A stretch of DNA of 64,000 nucleotides from PALSA-607 sp963737705 (GCA_963737705.1 CAVTTP010000003.1:124001-188000), one strand, 5' to 3'. Counted from the stretch's first letter, positions 26,967 through 35,583 are shown. Numbers and translations are program-made. Notes: generated from the letters alone by a model not told the origin.

Positions 26967-27614
26967 TCAGACCAGGTCGTCGGTCCGTTCCCACTGGGGC
27001 AAGGCGGTGACATCCAAGAGAACGGCGAGGTTGTCAGCCGAAGGCGTCAACGCGGCGGCTTGGTCGCGGTCTCCCAGCAGGACTTCGACGCGAGAGTCGT
27101 TGAAAAACAGCGTCACTCGAGTGCACCAAAACCCCGGCCAATCGTCAGACCACCGGTGATAGCGCAGGGCGATGTCCGAAACCGGGGCCGACAGGCACGA
27201 CCGCCAGGGCTCCCACTCCGTGACGTCCCATACGGCCCCGCCGTCGCTGACTGGGGTGCGCTGAAGTCGAATGCTCTCTTCATCGACCGGGATGGGGCTG
27301 TCCCACGTGATGCCCCACGTCTCGCCCCGATCGGTGGTCAACTCAACACCGAAGTCCAAGTGGTGGAACGATCCCGCATCCCACGTAGGCTCTCTCCACT
27401 CGGCAGGGTCGGTGATCGCGCGACGCGACGATTGGTCCCGGTATCCGAGGTCCCATCCTCGATAGTCAATGTCGACGTACGCGACTTGCACGATGCGTTG
27501 GCCTACGAGCGAGCGGGCTGCGGCCCGGCGCTCGGCCAACGCCCGCTCGTCCGGTGCGAACCCTCGATCCACGACAATGATCTTGCCAGCCCGACCAACC
27601 AAGCACACTGTCAT
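26967..27614 (-). CDS. hypothetical protein, 215 aa
   Basis: Unrecognised soluble protein. An N-terminal patch MTVCLVGRAGKIIVVDRG is followed by a Trp-rich, acidic region with several beta-like segments (VQVAYVDIDYRGWDLGYRD, FGVELTTDRGETWGITWDSPIP, TRVTLFFNDSRVEVLLG). It reads like a ligand- or immunity-type beta protein. Start placed at the ATG 27614. A dispersed-repeat copy overlaps the start region, so expression may depend on it. Confidence 0.65.
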   Translation of the reverse strand: MTVCLVGRAGKIIVVDRGFAPDERALAERRAAARSLVGQRIVQVAYVDIDYRGWDLGYRDQSSRRAITDPAEWREPTWDAGSFHHLDFGVELTTDRGETWGITWDSPIPVDEESIRLQRTPVSDGGAVWDVTEWEPWRSCLSAPVSDIALRYHRWSDDWPGFWCTRVTLFFNDSRVEVLLGDRDQAAALTPSADNLAVLLDVTALPQWERTDDLV

Positions 27615-27653
27615 GCCGGAATGACGCACGTCCGATCGTGCCGATGTGCGTGC
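27611..27653 (+). repeat. dispersed intergenic repeat, copy 10
   Basis: TCATGCCGGAATGACGCACG then TCCGATCGTGCCGATGTGCG. Here ACGCAC and GTGCGT pair as arms around the GTCCGATCGTGCCGAT centre. Confidence 0.65.
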
Positions 27654-27788
27654 GTGCCCGCAGCTACGCGTCGTCTGGAGCTACTCCTAGGACGATGAGT
27701 GGCATTCCGAGGGCTAGTTCGTCTAGGAGTTGCGACTAGCACGCTGCTAGCGCGATCTGTGGATTGTCCACGGGGATAGCCTTACGGC

Positions 27789-28013
27789 ATGGAACGGACA
27801 GAGCAAGGCGGACTCACCCTTACGTCTGCTGAGGCGGGTTTGGTTCGCGCAGCCTTGTTTTTGGTGAAGTTCCACGTCTCGAACTCGGTGAAGGCCGACG
27901 CGCACATATACACGGGTTACGACCATGCCGCGTTCGTCGAGTTGCTGGATGAGGTCGACGCGGTGCGGGGACTCGATAGCGACAAGGAGTATCCGACTTT
28001 GCGGCGCAGATAA
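27789..28013 (+). CDS. hypothetical protein, 74 aa
   Basis: Small soluble protein beginning MERTEQGGLTLTSAEAGLVR. A helical N-terminal part (LVRAALFLVKFHVS) is followed by a region with YTGYDHAAFVELLDEVDAVRGL, probably a second helix, and a basic tail. Family not recognised. Single gene followed by a repeat copy. Confidence 0.6.
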   Translation: MERTEQGGLTLTSAEAGLVRAALFLVKFHVSNSVKADAHIYTGYDHAAFVELLDEVDAVRGLDSDKEYPTLRRR

Positions 28014-28042
28014 CGCATGAGAGTCGGCTGGACGTGATAACG

Positions 28043-28080
28043 ACGTCCGCAAATCCCGCGATGACGTATGCGGATCTGCA
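28043..28080 (+). repeat. dispersed intergenic repeat, copy 11
   Basis: ACGTCCGCAAATCCCGCGAT then GACGTATGCGGATCTGC. It keeps the GTCCGC left flank and the GCGATGACG core. Confidence 0.55.
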
Positions 28081-28100
28081 TGAGTGCCAGTGAGCCAGCG

Positions 28101-28469
28101 CTACGTGCCGGGGCCGTCAACGTTGATGACGACGGGCCCGCTCCCGCGACGAATCACCAGGACCTCGGATGTCTCTTTCGTTGGGTTGCTCTCCCGATGC
28201 ACAGTGTGGGCCGGCACGTGCACGAAGTCGCCGGGACCGCCTTGCACCACATCAGTCGCGGTCTCCACGCGCAACGCGCCGCGTACGACGTAGGCGATCG
28301 TGTCGTGCTCACCGTGGTGATGCCAGTCACTCGCGATACCGGGTTCGGTCAGCGCTCGCCCAGACCACAGGTCGCCGACCACGATCGCTTCCTCGCGCAA
28401 GACTCCGGCTGTCACGTGACCAGGAGTCAACGCGTCAGCGGCAACTTTCCGAACACGACTGTCGGCCAT
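28101..28469 (-). CDS. cupin-domain protein
   Basis: 122 aa single cupin barrel. Metal-site histidines are visible in SDWHHHGEHDTIAYVVRGALRVE (motif 1) and the second motif lies in GGPGDFVHVPAHTVHRESN. Small cytoplasmic metal-binding protein; role unknown. Minus strand, with the repeat on its upstream side, that is, still on the right in window coordinates. Confidence 0.85.
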   Translation of the reverse strand: MADSRVRKVAADALTPGHVTAGVLREEAIVVGDLWSGRALTEPGIASDWHHHGEHDTIAYVVRGALRVETATDVVQGGPGDFVHVPAHTVHRESNPTKETSEVLVIRRGSGPVVINVDGPGT

Positions 28470-28497
28470 GGCGCCACGCTACGCGATGCAACCGCCG

Positions 28498-28521
28498 CCT
28501 CTGTCGCGATGACGCGCGTTC
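28498..28521 (+). repeat. dispersed intergenic repeat, copy 12
   Basis: CCTCTGTCGCGATGACGCGC then GTTC; the core is consensus except for TGTCGC in place of TGCCGC. Confidence 0.6.
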
Positions 28522-28607
28522 TACTTTGCCGCGTCGTCCAGGAGAACGCCAAGTTGCTTGGGGGCCGCGCAGAGCTGTGAGTACCCCGGCGAATCGCAGA
28601 TTACGAT

Positions 28608-29171
28608 GTGGTCGTGGAGCGTACGGCGCTGCTTGTCCAAGACGTCCAGACGGCGATAGTCGCCGGGGCGCCCCCCAGCATGCTTCGAGCGGTGCGGGTC
28701 GCGCTGGATGGTGCCCATGCTGCGGGCATTCCCGTCGTCTACATCCAGGTGCTGTTGCGTCCGGGTCGCGCGGGTGTCTCACCACGGAACAAGAGGCTAA
28801 CCAGACTTCACGAGATGCTGACCGAGGGCGCACCCGGCTTGGAAATCCTGCCTGCCGTAGCGCCCCTGCCCGACGACTTCGTACTCACTAAGCATCGAGT
28901 GAGTTCCTTCGCCGGTAGCGGGTTGGATGTGCTGCTGCGCTCGTTGGACGTCACGCACCTCGTCCTGACCGGCGTGTCGACTAGTACGGCGGTCTTGGGG
29001 ACCGCGGTCGCTGCCGCAGATCTGGACTTCGAGCTGACCGTGCTGTCCGATGCCTGCTTCAACGGCAGTGGTGTCGCCCAGCACGAAATGCTCTTGGCCG
29101 AGTTCTTCCCGGCGATCGCCGAGGTGATGACCGCGGATCAGTGGGTTGCCCAATGCGACACGGCCAGGTGA
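28608..29171 (+). CDS. isochorismatase-fold hydrolase lacking the catalytic cysteine
   Basis: 187 aa, GTG start. Cysteine-hydrolase fold with Asp in LLVQDVQTAIV and Lys in FVLTKHRVSSFAGSGLDVLLRS. At the nucleophile position the family has Cys in a GVxTNxCVxxTA context; here it reads GVSTSTAVLGTA, with Ala at that place. The usual thiol chemistry is therefore unlikely and it may bind rather than cleave its ligand. Single gene between repeat copies. Confidence 0.85.
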   Translation: MVVERTALLVQDVQTAIVAGAPPSMLRAVRVALDGAHAAGIPVVYIQVLLRPGRAGVSPRNKRLTRLHEMLTEGAPGLEILPAVAPLPDDFVLTKHRVSSFAGSGLDVLLRSLDVTHLVLTGVSTSTAVLGTAVAAADLDFELTVLSDACFNGSGVAQHEMLLAEFFPAIAEVMTADQWVAQCDTAR

Positions 29172-29226
29172 CATCTCAACTGAATCTCGGTGACCAAGAA
29201 GACGACGTATGCATGCCCCCGCCAGA

Positions 29227-29268
29227 ACATCCGACTTTGCTGCGAGGACGCATGTTCGTCCATGCTGA
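29227..29268 (+). repeat. dispersed intergenic repeat, copy 13
   Basis: ACATCCGACTTTGCTGCGAG then GACGCATGTTCGTCCATGC; divergent core, conserved left flank. Confidence 0.5.
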
Positions 29269-29309
29269 TTTGAATCTCGTGTGGGCCGCGTTTGGTTGAC
29301 TCGAAGCTT

Positions 29310-29867
29310 CTACCGGCTTGCGCGGTAGCGGAGGCCGTCGACGAGCAGGGCGACCATTTGGTGCGCGCGAGAGTGGTCGTTCGACCCGGGTGCAGGGATG
29401 CATAGGTTCGCAACGGCGCCGAGCAAGTCGAGCGGGTCCACCGTCGTGCGCACGGCGCCAGCGGCCTGCGCGTTTCCCAGCAGCGTTTGAAGCGCGGGTC
29501 CGAGGTGTTGTTGGAAGTACGTCGGGAGTGAGTTGAAGGCGGGGTCTCCTGAGTGAAGGGCGGCCGCGAGTCCGTGCTTGGTCGCCACGAACTCGGTGTA
29601 ACGCTGGAGCCACAACTCCAGCGCCTCGTCGGGTCCGTGTGACGCTGTAAGCAGCGGTGCTGCGGCCGCGCAGGCGTCGATCTCGCGACGAAACACGGCG
29701 GAAATCAGATCTGATCGCTGCGGAAAATGCCGGTACAACGTCGCCGTGCCGACGCCGGCGCGAGCGGCGATCGCACGCACGTTGACGTCGACGCCGTGGG
29801 TGGCGAACTCGTCCTTCGCGGCTGCCAACAGTGCGTCGATGTTGCGCTGTGCGTCGACCCGGGGCAC
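29310..29867 (-). CDS. TetR family transcriptional regulator
   Basis: 185 aa repressor. HTH in VDVNVRAIAARAGVGTATLYRHFPQRSDLISAVF (about residues 27-60), then an all-helical ligand-binding domain. GTG start at 29867 chosen (VPRVDAQRN); an ATG at 29930 would run into the operator. Divergent from an aldo/keto reductase, with a strong inverted repeat between them, so it very likely represses both. Inducer unknown. Confidence 0.9.
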   Translation of the reverse strand: MPRVDAQRNIDALLAAAKDEFATHGVDVNVRAIAARAGVGTATLYRHFPQRSDLISAVFRREIDACAAAAPLLTASHGPDEALELWLQRYTEFVATKHGLAAALHSGDPAFNSLPTYFQQHLGPALQTLLGNAQAAGAVRTTVDPLDLLGAVANLCIPAPGSNDHSRAHQMVALLVDGLRYRASR

Positions 29868-29886
29868 CGTGGCCTCCTTGCTAAAC

Positions 29887-29928
29887 GGGACACTGTTCCG
29901 TATCTTGGCAGTAGCGGAACGTTGTCCC
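29887..29928. promoter_or_regulatory. candidate TetR operator
   Basis: GGGACACTGTTCCG (29887-29900) and CGGAACGTTGTCCC (29915-29928) form an inverted repeat with two mismatches and a 14-bp spacer, centred in the divergent promoter region of the TetR gene and the aldo/keto reductase. Confidence 0.65.
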
Positions 29929-29971
29929 ACTTACTCTACCCGTACGGCACCTGTGCCAAGAGGAGATTCGT

Positions 29972-30997
29972 ATGCAGTACCGCACCCTGGGCCGCACTGG
30001 CATCCAGGTCAGCCCTTACGCGCTTGGCGCGATGATGTTCGGGAGCATCGGTAATCCAGACCACGAGGACTCGATCAGCATCATTCACAAGGCACTAGAT
30101 GCGGGGATCAACTTCGTCGACACCGCGGACATGTATTCCCGCGGTGAGTCCGAAGAGATCGTCGGCAAGGCACTGAAGGGCCGTCGTGACGGCGTCGTGC
30201 TGGCCACAAAGGTCTACAACCCGATGGGCGACGACCCGAATCAACGGGGTCTTTCACGCAGATGGATCGTTACCGAAGTCGAGAACTCGCTGCGGCGACT
30301 GCAGACCGACTACATCGACCTGTATCAAATCCACCGACCAGACCCCACCACCGACATCGCCGAGACGCTGTCCGCGCTGACTGATCTGGTCCGCGGCGGC
30401 AAGGTACGAGCCATCGGTTCGTCGACCATGCCAGCCTCCGACATCGTCGAAGCACAAGTCGTCTCGCAGCGGAACGGACTTGAACGATTCCGCACCGAGC
30501 AACCCAACTACTCCATCCTCGACCGCGGCATCGAACGCGAAGTCCTACCGGTGGCCGAGCGCTACGGGATGGGCGTGCTGGTGTGGAGTCCGCTCGCGGG
30601 CGGCTTACTGACAGGACGTAGCCGCAAAGGACAGCAATCCGACCTTCGCCGCGTGAAGCTCTTCAAGCACATGAGCAACCAACGCCGCATCGATGCCGTC
30701 GAAGAACTCCTCCCCCTCGCCGACGAAGCCGGAATCAAACTCACCCACCTCGCAATGGCATTTGCCATCGCACACCCCGGCGTCACCTCCGCAATCATCG
30801 GACCCCGCACCATGGACCAACTCGACGATCTACTTGCCGGCGCCCACCTCGCACTCAGCGACGACATCCTCGACAAGATCGACGCGATCGTCGCGCCCGG
30901 CACCGACGTCAGCCCACTCGACATGGCCTACAAGACCCCCGCCATCCTCAACACCCAACTGCGCCGCCGCTCTTTCCACGACCGCTCAGCCGCATAA
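29972..30997 (+). CDS. aldo/keto reductase
   Basis: NADPH-dependent carbonyl reductase, 341 aa TIM barrel. Tetrad: Asp and Tyr in NFVDTADMYSRGESEEIVGKAL, Lys in VVLATKVYNPMG, His in DLYQIHRPDP. NADPH-binding tail near SAIIGPRTMDQLDDLLAG. Belongs to the Tas/YajO/Kvbeta-like group. AGGAG precedes the ATG. Probably induced when the divergent TetR protein releases the operator. Confidence 0.93.
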   Translation: MQYRTLGRTGIQVSPYALGAMMFGSIGNPDHEDSISIIHKALDAGINFVDTADMYSRGESEEIVGKALKGRRDGVVLATKVYNPMGDDPNQRGLSRRWIVTEVENSLRRLQTDYIDLYQIHRPDPTTDIAETLSALTDLVRGGKVRAIGSSTMPASDIVEAQVVSQRNGLERFRTEQPNYSILDRGIEREVLPVAERYGMGVLVWSPLAGGLLTGRSRKGQQSDLRRVKLFKHMSNQRRIDAVEELLPLADEAGIKLTHLAMAFAIAHPGVTSAIIGPRTMDQLDDLLAGAHLALSDDILDKIDAIVAPGTDVSPLDMAYKTPAILNTQLRRRSFHDRSAA

Positions 30998-31083
30998 CCA
31001 ACTAGCACGACACGCGACGACAACCGTCGGCCTGCACGGCACGAACAAATCCGACCCTCGCAGATGCATCGTCACAACTCTCG

Positions 31084-31102
31084 TGCCGCTGTGACGCGCT
31101 GG
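31084..31102 (+). repeat. dispersed intergenic repeat, copy 14 (TGCCGCTGTGAC form)
   Basis: TGCCGCTGTGACGCGCTGG just before the end of the minus-strand gene at 31110. Confidence 0.5.
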
Positions 31103-31109
31103 GCAGCGA

Positions 31110-32150
31110 CTATCGGTAGCGGCGTACGGCTGACCACCCGGGATCGTGGGTGATGTCGAGTCGGGTTGATTTGTGGTTGTCGGCCCACTGTCGTGCGCGC
31201 TGCGCCGTTTTGGGACTTGCGGAGTCGGCGTAGAAGTGCAGCACCCGCGCGCCTGCGGCGGTCTCATGCGCGACGAACTCGGCCGCGGGTCCTAGCAGAG
31301 CGGTGATCTGATCCTCCGCTGTCCTGAGGTCTTCCAGCGCGTCCGGCTCCGGCAGAAGATCGTCTCGTTTGTGCGCGTACGGCAGCCAGAAGGCGATGTG
31401 TTGGTCATGGAGTGGGTAGTCGATCCAACGCAGTGGACGACGAGCGGACACCAGCAGGCGCTGTCCAGTGGGGGTCGTACCCTGCATCAATGCCCAGGAC
31501 GGCTCATTGTGCCGAGCCGACAGCGCGCTTACGGTTTCCGCTAACGCGTCGGCTGGCAAGGATCCAGCTGGGTCGGCGGTTACGGTCTGAACGTGACCGA
31601 CCCATCGCTCGACATCGTCCTCACCGAGCAGCCAGTCGAGGATCAGATAAGTGACTTGCTCGCATGCATCGGTTGGCATGGTCGCGAACATGGGATGGAA
31701 ACACGACACATCGACGAGCAGTCGGCTGTCATCGACCACCAGACCAACACGCGTCTGTGCGAGGGCGATGGTCCAGGAACCAAACTCCAGGGTGTTGGTC
31801 AGCGCCGACGGATCAGCCGGCCGGGCCGCGAAAAACTCCCACGTCGTATTAGGTTCGGGACCCGCCCGGCGCCAACGCTCGGCGAGCGGGCGAAGGGCAG
31901 CGTCGCCTGACGCAGTCACGCACAAGCTGTGCTCGGCATGATGGCCGCGACCTAATTCCCATTGCAGCCCAGGATCGATCGCATCGACAAGAGCCGACAC
32001 GCGGGTGGGGAGTCGTCCGTAAACACCCCCTGCAGCGATCGCGGCCGCCAACTGCTGCGCCCCTTCGTTTCGCCACCAGATCCAAAAGGCTGACACTGGG
32101 TCTGCGGACTGCGAATCACGCCCACGCAGGAACGGCACAAGGATCTCCAC
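31110..32150 (-). CDS. hypothetical protein with DUF695-like C-terminus
   Basis: 346 aa. The first 190 residues (MEILVPFLRGRDSQSADPVSAFWIWWR and on) are an unfamiliar Trp-rich domain, and the second half (SWALMQGTTPTGQRLLVSARRPL ... DLLPEPDALEDLRTAEDQITALLGPAAEFVAHETAAGARVLHFY) resembles DUF695, a family of unknown function seen near toxins and in single-gene islands. The DUF assignment is from memory of the pattern. Soluble, no signal peptide. Confidence 0.7.
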   Translation of the reverse strand: MEILVPFLRGRDSQSADPVSAFWIWWRNEGAQQLAAAIAAGGVYGRLPTRVSALVDAIDPGLQWELGRGHHAEHSLCVTASGDAALRPLAERWRRAGPEPNTTWEFFAARPADPSALTNTLEFGSWTIALAQTRVGLVVDDSRLLVDVSCFHPMFATMPTDACEQVTYLILDWLLGEDDVERWVGHVQTVTADPAGSLPADALAETVSALSARHNEPSWALMQGTTPTGQRLLVSARRPLRWIDYPLHDQHIAFWLPYAHKRDDLLPEPDALEDLRTAEDQITALLGPAAEFVAHETAAGARVLHFYADSASPKTAQRARQWADNHKSTRLDITHDPGWSAVRRYR

Positions 32151-32313
32151 GTTCTAGGTCACTGGGCCACGCACACGCTACAACGACTCGAACCACCTCT
32201 TGGAAACGACCGCATTCGCCGCGCTGCGATCGATGCGTTGCAGCGCATAAATCCCCGGGGGCGACGCATGTGCGTTCCTGCGAATCAAGCGCGTGTCTGA
32301 GAGCGCACACGTT

Positions 32314-32375
32314 TGGCGCCGAGCGCGCTCCACGGAACACGCACATGTGCCGCTGTGAAGCTCGGTCGGTCGTTC
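32314..32375 (+). repeat. palindrome-type element and dispersed repeat (TGCCGCTGTGA form)
   Basis: GGCGCCGAGCGCGCTCC then ACGGAACACG (32315-32341) matches the element at 37861-37886 at about 24 of 28 positions; TGCCGCTGTGAAGCTCGGTC follows from 32348. Located between two minus-strand genes in a 256-bp gap without a gene. Confidence 0.5.
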
Positions 32376-32406
32376 CCATGTGTGGTCGTGTTCTACGTGA
32401 ATGTCG

Positions 32407-33327
32407 TTAGGTGATGAAGCGGTGGATGGCCTCGTTGGCGTGGTCCTGAAAGGTTGGGTTGGCCAGGGCGGGGAGGAAGTCTGCTTGGTTGACCAAGGGA
32501 CCTTTAAGCGTGTTGGCTGCGCTGGCGTAGAACATCCCGCTCGACAGGGTCGGGTCGGTGACGCCGTCGACCAGTCGCTTCGCGCCCACGTCAAGTTTGT
32601 GGGAAAGACCCAGGATGGGCATGACGTACTTGGCCGCTACACGCATCGGCAATGGGAGGTCACTGGCGGCTTGGGTGCCGATGGTGTTGCCGGGGCTAAC
32701 GGTGACGAAGCGGCGGTCGGGGTGGTGGCGCGCCAGGTAGCCCATCCATAGCGCGCCTATGTACTTGGCCTGCGCAAAAGCTAGGTTGAAGTCAGGTTTT
32801 CTGCTGGCGAAGTAGCTGCCGTCGATGACAGTCGCGAGCTCGTCGGCTGAGGTTGAGACGAACGATGGCCCCTTCATCCGCAACTTCGGGACGCCCCTGA
32901 CTGCTTCACTTCCGGCGAAGACCGCAACCTCGCCCAGCCGATCCTTGGCTAGGAGTCCTTCGAGGAGGACGACGTGGCCAAGAACGTTCGTCGCGAACAC
33001 GTTGGTGACCCCGCCAGCGGTCATGCCCATCGACTGCGGGCCGATGACGCCAGCGTTCATGACTAATGCGTCGACGGGTCCGTTGATGGCCGCAAGGCAG
33101 GCGCGCACCGAACTGAGATCGGCGACGTCCATGACAATGATGTCGAAGATGCGCCGGCCGGTCGCCGCTTCCAGTTCGGCCTTTGCTGTTGTCGCTCGAT
33201 CTCGGTTCCGGCACGCCAGGTAGATGCGCGCAATCTCGCCACGTAACGCCAGTTGCCGGGCCACCTCCTTACCGATCCCGGCGTTGGCGCCCGTGATGAG
33301 CACCGTCTTTCCTAGGGCTGCGCTCAT
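32407..33327 (-). CDS. short-chain dehydrogenase/reductase, retinol-dehydrogenase-like
   Basis: 306 aa Rossmann protein. NAD(P) loop VLITGANAGIGKEVARQLA; DVADLSSVRACL; NAG in VDALVMNAGVIG. At the catalytic YxxxK position the sequence is FAQAK, with Phe for Tyr, so the ordinary reductase proton donor seems missing. Coupled by a 4-bp overlap to the upstream DUF1330 gene. Possibly regulated with its neighbours by a TetR protein. Confidence 0.87.
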   Translation of the reverse strand: MSAALGKTVLITGANAGIGKEVARQLALRGEIARIYLACRNRDRATTAKAELEAATGRRIFDIIVMDVADLSSVRACLAAINGPVDALVMNAGVIGPQSMGMTAGGVTNVFATNVLGHVVLLEGLLAKDRLGEVAVFAGSEAVRGVPKLRMKGPSFVSTSADELATVIDGSYFASRKPDFNLAFAQAKYIGALWMGYLARHHPDRRFVTVSPGNTIGTQAASDLPLPMRVAAKYVMPILGLSHKLDVGAKRLVDGVTDPTLSSGMFYASAANTLKGPLVNQADFLPALANPTFQDHANEAIHRFIT

Positions 33328-33644
33328 TCGGATGTCCCGTCGTCTTGCCTGGGCGTAGGGAGGCCGTCGAGCAAACTGAAACGGGCATCCATCGCGATGC
33401 CTCGGACATCGATTAGCTGCTGATATTCAGGCGAGTTGTACCACCCGAGGGCCGTCTCGCGGTCGGTAAACCGTACGAGTGCTCCTGAAGTGAGCGAGCC
33501 ATCGCCGTGCAGGACTTCCCAGTTACCGGCGGCGAGTACCTCACCTTCATGTGCTTTGGCTGTCTGCCCAGCAATGGGGGCGTATTTCTCGCGGTACATG
33601 TCCGGGTTCTTGACCGTGAACTCGACAATTACGTATGCGCTCAT
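33324..33644 (-). CDS. DUF1330 (dimeric alpha-beta barrel) protein
   Basis: 106 aa. The family pattern is clear: MSAYVIVEFTVKNPDMYREK at the start, then HEGEVLAAGNWEVLHGDG, RFTDRETALGWYNSPEYQQLIDVR and FSLLDGLP. These are small ferredoxin-fold proteins of unknown role. First gene of a two-gene unit with the downstream SDR. Confidence 0.88.
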   Translation of the reverse strand: MSAYVIVEFTVKNPDMYREKYAPIAGQTAKAHEGEVLAAGNWEVLHGDGSLTSGALVRFTDRETALGWYNSPEYQQLIDVRGIAMDARFSLLDGLPTPRQDDGTSE

Positions 33645-33720
33645 ATAGATAGTCCTCGTTGGTTAGTTTGATATGCGGTCTATGTCTTCACACCTACGCG
33701 TCGCCGCGGTGCGACTGGTG

Positions 33721-34470
33721 TTAGGTCGCTACTCGGCCGCCGTCGACTGCAAGGGTGACGCCGTGCACGAAGCTGGCGTCATCGCTGGCGAGGAAGACGA
33801 TCGCCGCGGCAAGTTCCTCGGGCTCAGCTACCCGACCTGCTGGCGCTTGTGCTGCGAGCTGATTCACCCTCTCGTCGGGGATTGCTTCCATCATCGCGGT
33901 GCGTGTCGGACCGGGCGCAACGGCGTTGACCCGAACACCACGCCCGCCGTATTCGGCCGCCCAAGCCTTCGTCAACAGTTCGAGAGCGGCCCGGCTGGCG
34001 CCATACAAAGCCATGCCGGCTTGCCCGAAACTGGCGACCATCGTGGAGACGTTGACGATCGAACCCCAACCGCGCTCAGCCATGGCGGGCGCCAGAGATG
34101 CGACGAGGAAGAACGGAACCTTGACGTTGAGCGCAAAAGTCTCGTCGAAGTCTGCTTCGATGGCTGCGCTGCTCGATCCCATCAAGGCCACGCCAGCGTT
34201 GTTGATCAGGATGTCAACGTGACCGTCGCCCGCCTCAATGGCCCATTCGACCAGCTCCTGGGCCGATTCGACGTCACCCAACGTGGTGAGCCAGAACGCC
34301 GCACTGCCCCCGCTGCCTTCGATCTCCGCAACGACGTCTTTGGCCCGTTGTTCGTTGCGTCCCACGACTAGGACGTGAGCGCCGCGGGCGGCCAAGGCGA
34401 TCGCCGTAGCCCTGCCTATCCCGCTCGTCGACCCCGTTACCAGAGCTGTCTTGCCCTCTAGGTCACTCAT
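33721..34470 (-). CDS. short-chain dehydrogenase/reductase
   Basis: 249 aa classical SDR from the ATG at 34470. TGSTSGIGRA cofactor loop, DILINNAGVAL, serine in GSIVNVSTMV, and the active-site segment YGASRAALELL, where Arg replaces the catalytic Lys of YxxxK. Ends with the usual FVHGVTLAVDGG. Divergent from a TetR gene, with an inverted repeat in the gap, so likely its target. The Lys-to-Arg change may lower or alter activity. Confidence 0.9.
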   Translation of the reverse strand: MSDLEGKTALVTGSTSGIGRATAIALAARGAHVLVVGRNEQRAKDVVAEIEGSGGSAAFWLTTLGDVESAQELVEWAIEAGDGHVDILINNAGVALMGSSSAAIEADFDETFALNVKVPFFLVASLAPAMAERGWGSIVNVSTMVASFGQAGMALYGASRAALELLTKAWAAEYGGRGVRVNAVAPGPTRTAMMEAIPDERVNQLAAQAPAGRVAEPEELAAAIVFLASDDASFVHGVTLAVDGGRVAT

Positions 34471-34495
34471 TCGCCGTTGCGTCCTCTCGTATGAA

Positions 34496-34548
34496 ACTGG
34501 GTTGTGCAACTCACTATGACCCTAGCCATACTGGGCTGTCAAACCCAG
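34496..34548. promoter_or_regulatory. candidate operator in divergent SDR/TetR gap
   Basis: CTGGG and CCCAG pair in CTGGGCTGTCAAACCCAG (34531-34548), and another CTGGGTT lies at 34497. Placed where a TetR dimer would block both divergent promoters. Confidence 0.45.
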
Positions 34549-34569
34549 AACTCCTGCTAGCATTACTGC

Positions 34570-35211
34570 ATGGTCAACGAGACGACTGACCGGCCAAAGC
34601 TCACCGCCAAGGGAGCACGCACCCGGGCACGAATAGTGGAAGCGGCCGCCGCCTTGATCCACGAGCGCGGGGTCGCGGCGACCACCTTGGAAGACGTGAA
34701 GGTGACGGCGGAAGTCAGCGGTTCGCAGCTGTACCACTACTTCCCCGACAAGAACGAACTCGTGCAGGCGGTCATCGACTACCAAGCCGACACCATCATC
34801 AAGAACAACCGGCAGGCGCTTGGCAGCCCGAAGGGAATTCAAGCCTGGCGGAGGATGGTGGTCACCGGGGTGAGGAGCACCCAAGGGAAAGGGGGCTGCG
34901 CACTTGGATCGCTTGGTGGTCAACTGGCCGAGAATGACCCCGAGGCCAGAGCACTCATCGCAGCTGGGTTCGATCATTGGGCAGCCGCGATCAGCGATGG
35001 ATTGCGAGCCCTCCATGCCGATGGGAAGCTCCCGTCCGACATCGACCCGGACGACCTCGCCACTACTCTGCTCGCCACCCTCCAAGGAGGGCTTCTACTC
35101 GCCCAAGTGCAACGGAGCACGCGCCCGTTCGAAACTGCGATCGATACTCTCCTCGCCCTCACCATCGGCAGATCAGCGCAAGCATCAGGCAACGCCAGCG
35201 TCCGGCGGTGA
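34570..35211 (+). CDS. TetR family transcriptional regulator
   Basis: 213 aa. HTH in AAALIHERGVAATTLEDVKVTAEVSGSQLYHYFPDKNELVQAV, of the LmrA/YxaF-like subgroup, followed by a helical ligand domain containing GKGGCALGSLGGQLAE, a cysteine-bearing loop common in that subgroup. Divergent from the SDR at 33721. Probably a repressor of that gene and perhaps of the downstream minus-strand SDR/DUF1330 pair. Confidence 0.9.
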   Translation: MVNETTDRPKLTAKGARTRARIVEAAAALIHERGVAATTLEDVKVTAEVSGSQLYHYFPDKNELVQAVIDYQADTIIKNNRQALGSPKGIQAWRRMVVTGVRSTQGKGGCALGSLGGQLAENDPEARALIAAGFDHWAAAISDGLRALHADGKLPSDIDPDDLATTLLATLQGGLLLAQVQRSTRPFETAIDTLLALTIGRSAQASGNASVRR

Positions 35212-35583
35212 CTCCGTAGCGCGTCCGCAACTGCCGCGATTACGTACGTCTGGCGAGCCTTCCGGCCGCTGAGCGGTGACCGTGTGTGGGTTGCGACGCC
35301 TATCCCGCTCTCGGTGATCGCCGCCGAAGCGGGGAGTCGAGCGAGTATGTGCCCGGTATGACCGGTCGCCAGGAGGAGTCACCCGTTCGAAGCTGAAACG
35401 TCGAGCCCCAAAGGAGCGGCCGCGGAGATAGTGGTTCTGTTACGACGGGATGCGCGTAATGGCGCTCGACTTGCAGCCGGTCTTGACGTCGGGAGCTTAT
35501 TCTCGGGCGGTCCGTAGCGTTTTCGGAACGCTTTGTGCTTACCGTCGCATCGTGGGCGCTAGTGGCCTGGTGGAGGTGGCGCG
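35212..35583. other. 372-bp intergenic stretch
   Basis: Begins with a dispersed-repeat copy (35221-35255). I see no gene or recognisable element in the remainder. Confidence 0.5.
35221..35255 (+). repeat. dispersed intergenic repeat, copy 15
   Basis: GCGTCCGCAACTGCCGCGAT then TACGTACGTCTGGCG, ten bases after the TetR stop. Confidence 0.6.

Noticed and set aside
28521..28718. 65-aa minus-strand frame before the isochorismatase-fold gene
   Set aside because: More than half lies antisense to a clear gene and no motif is recognised; its C-terminal part may be a gene relic but cannot be supported.
35212..35583. Possible IS3/IS481-type remnant in the gap
   Set aside because: A few phrases looked transposon-like, but no translated motif or terminal inverted repeat could be supported.
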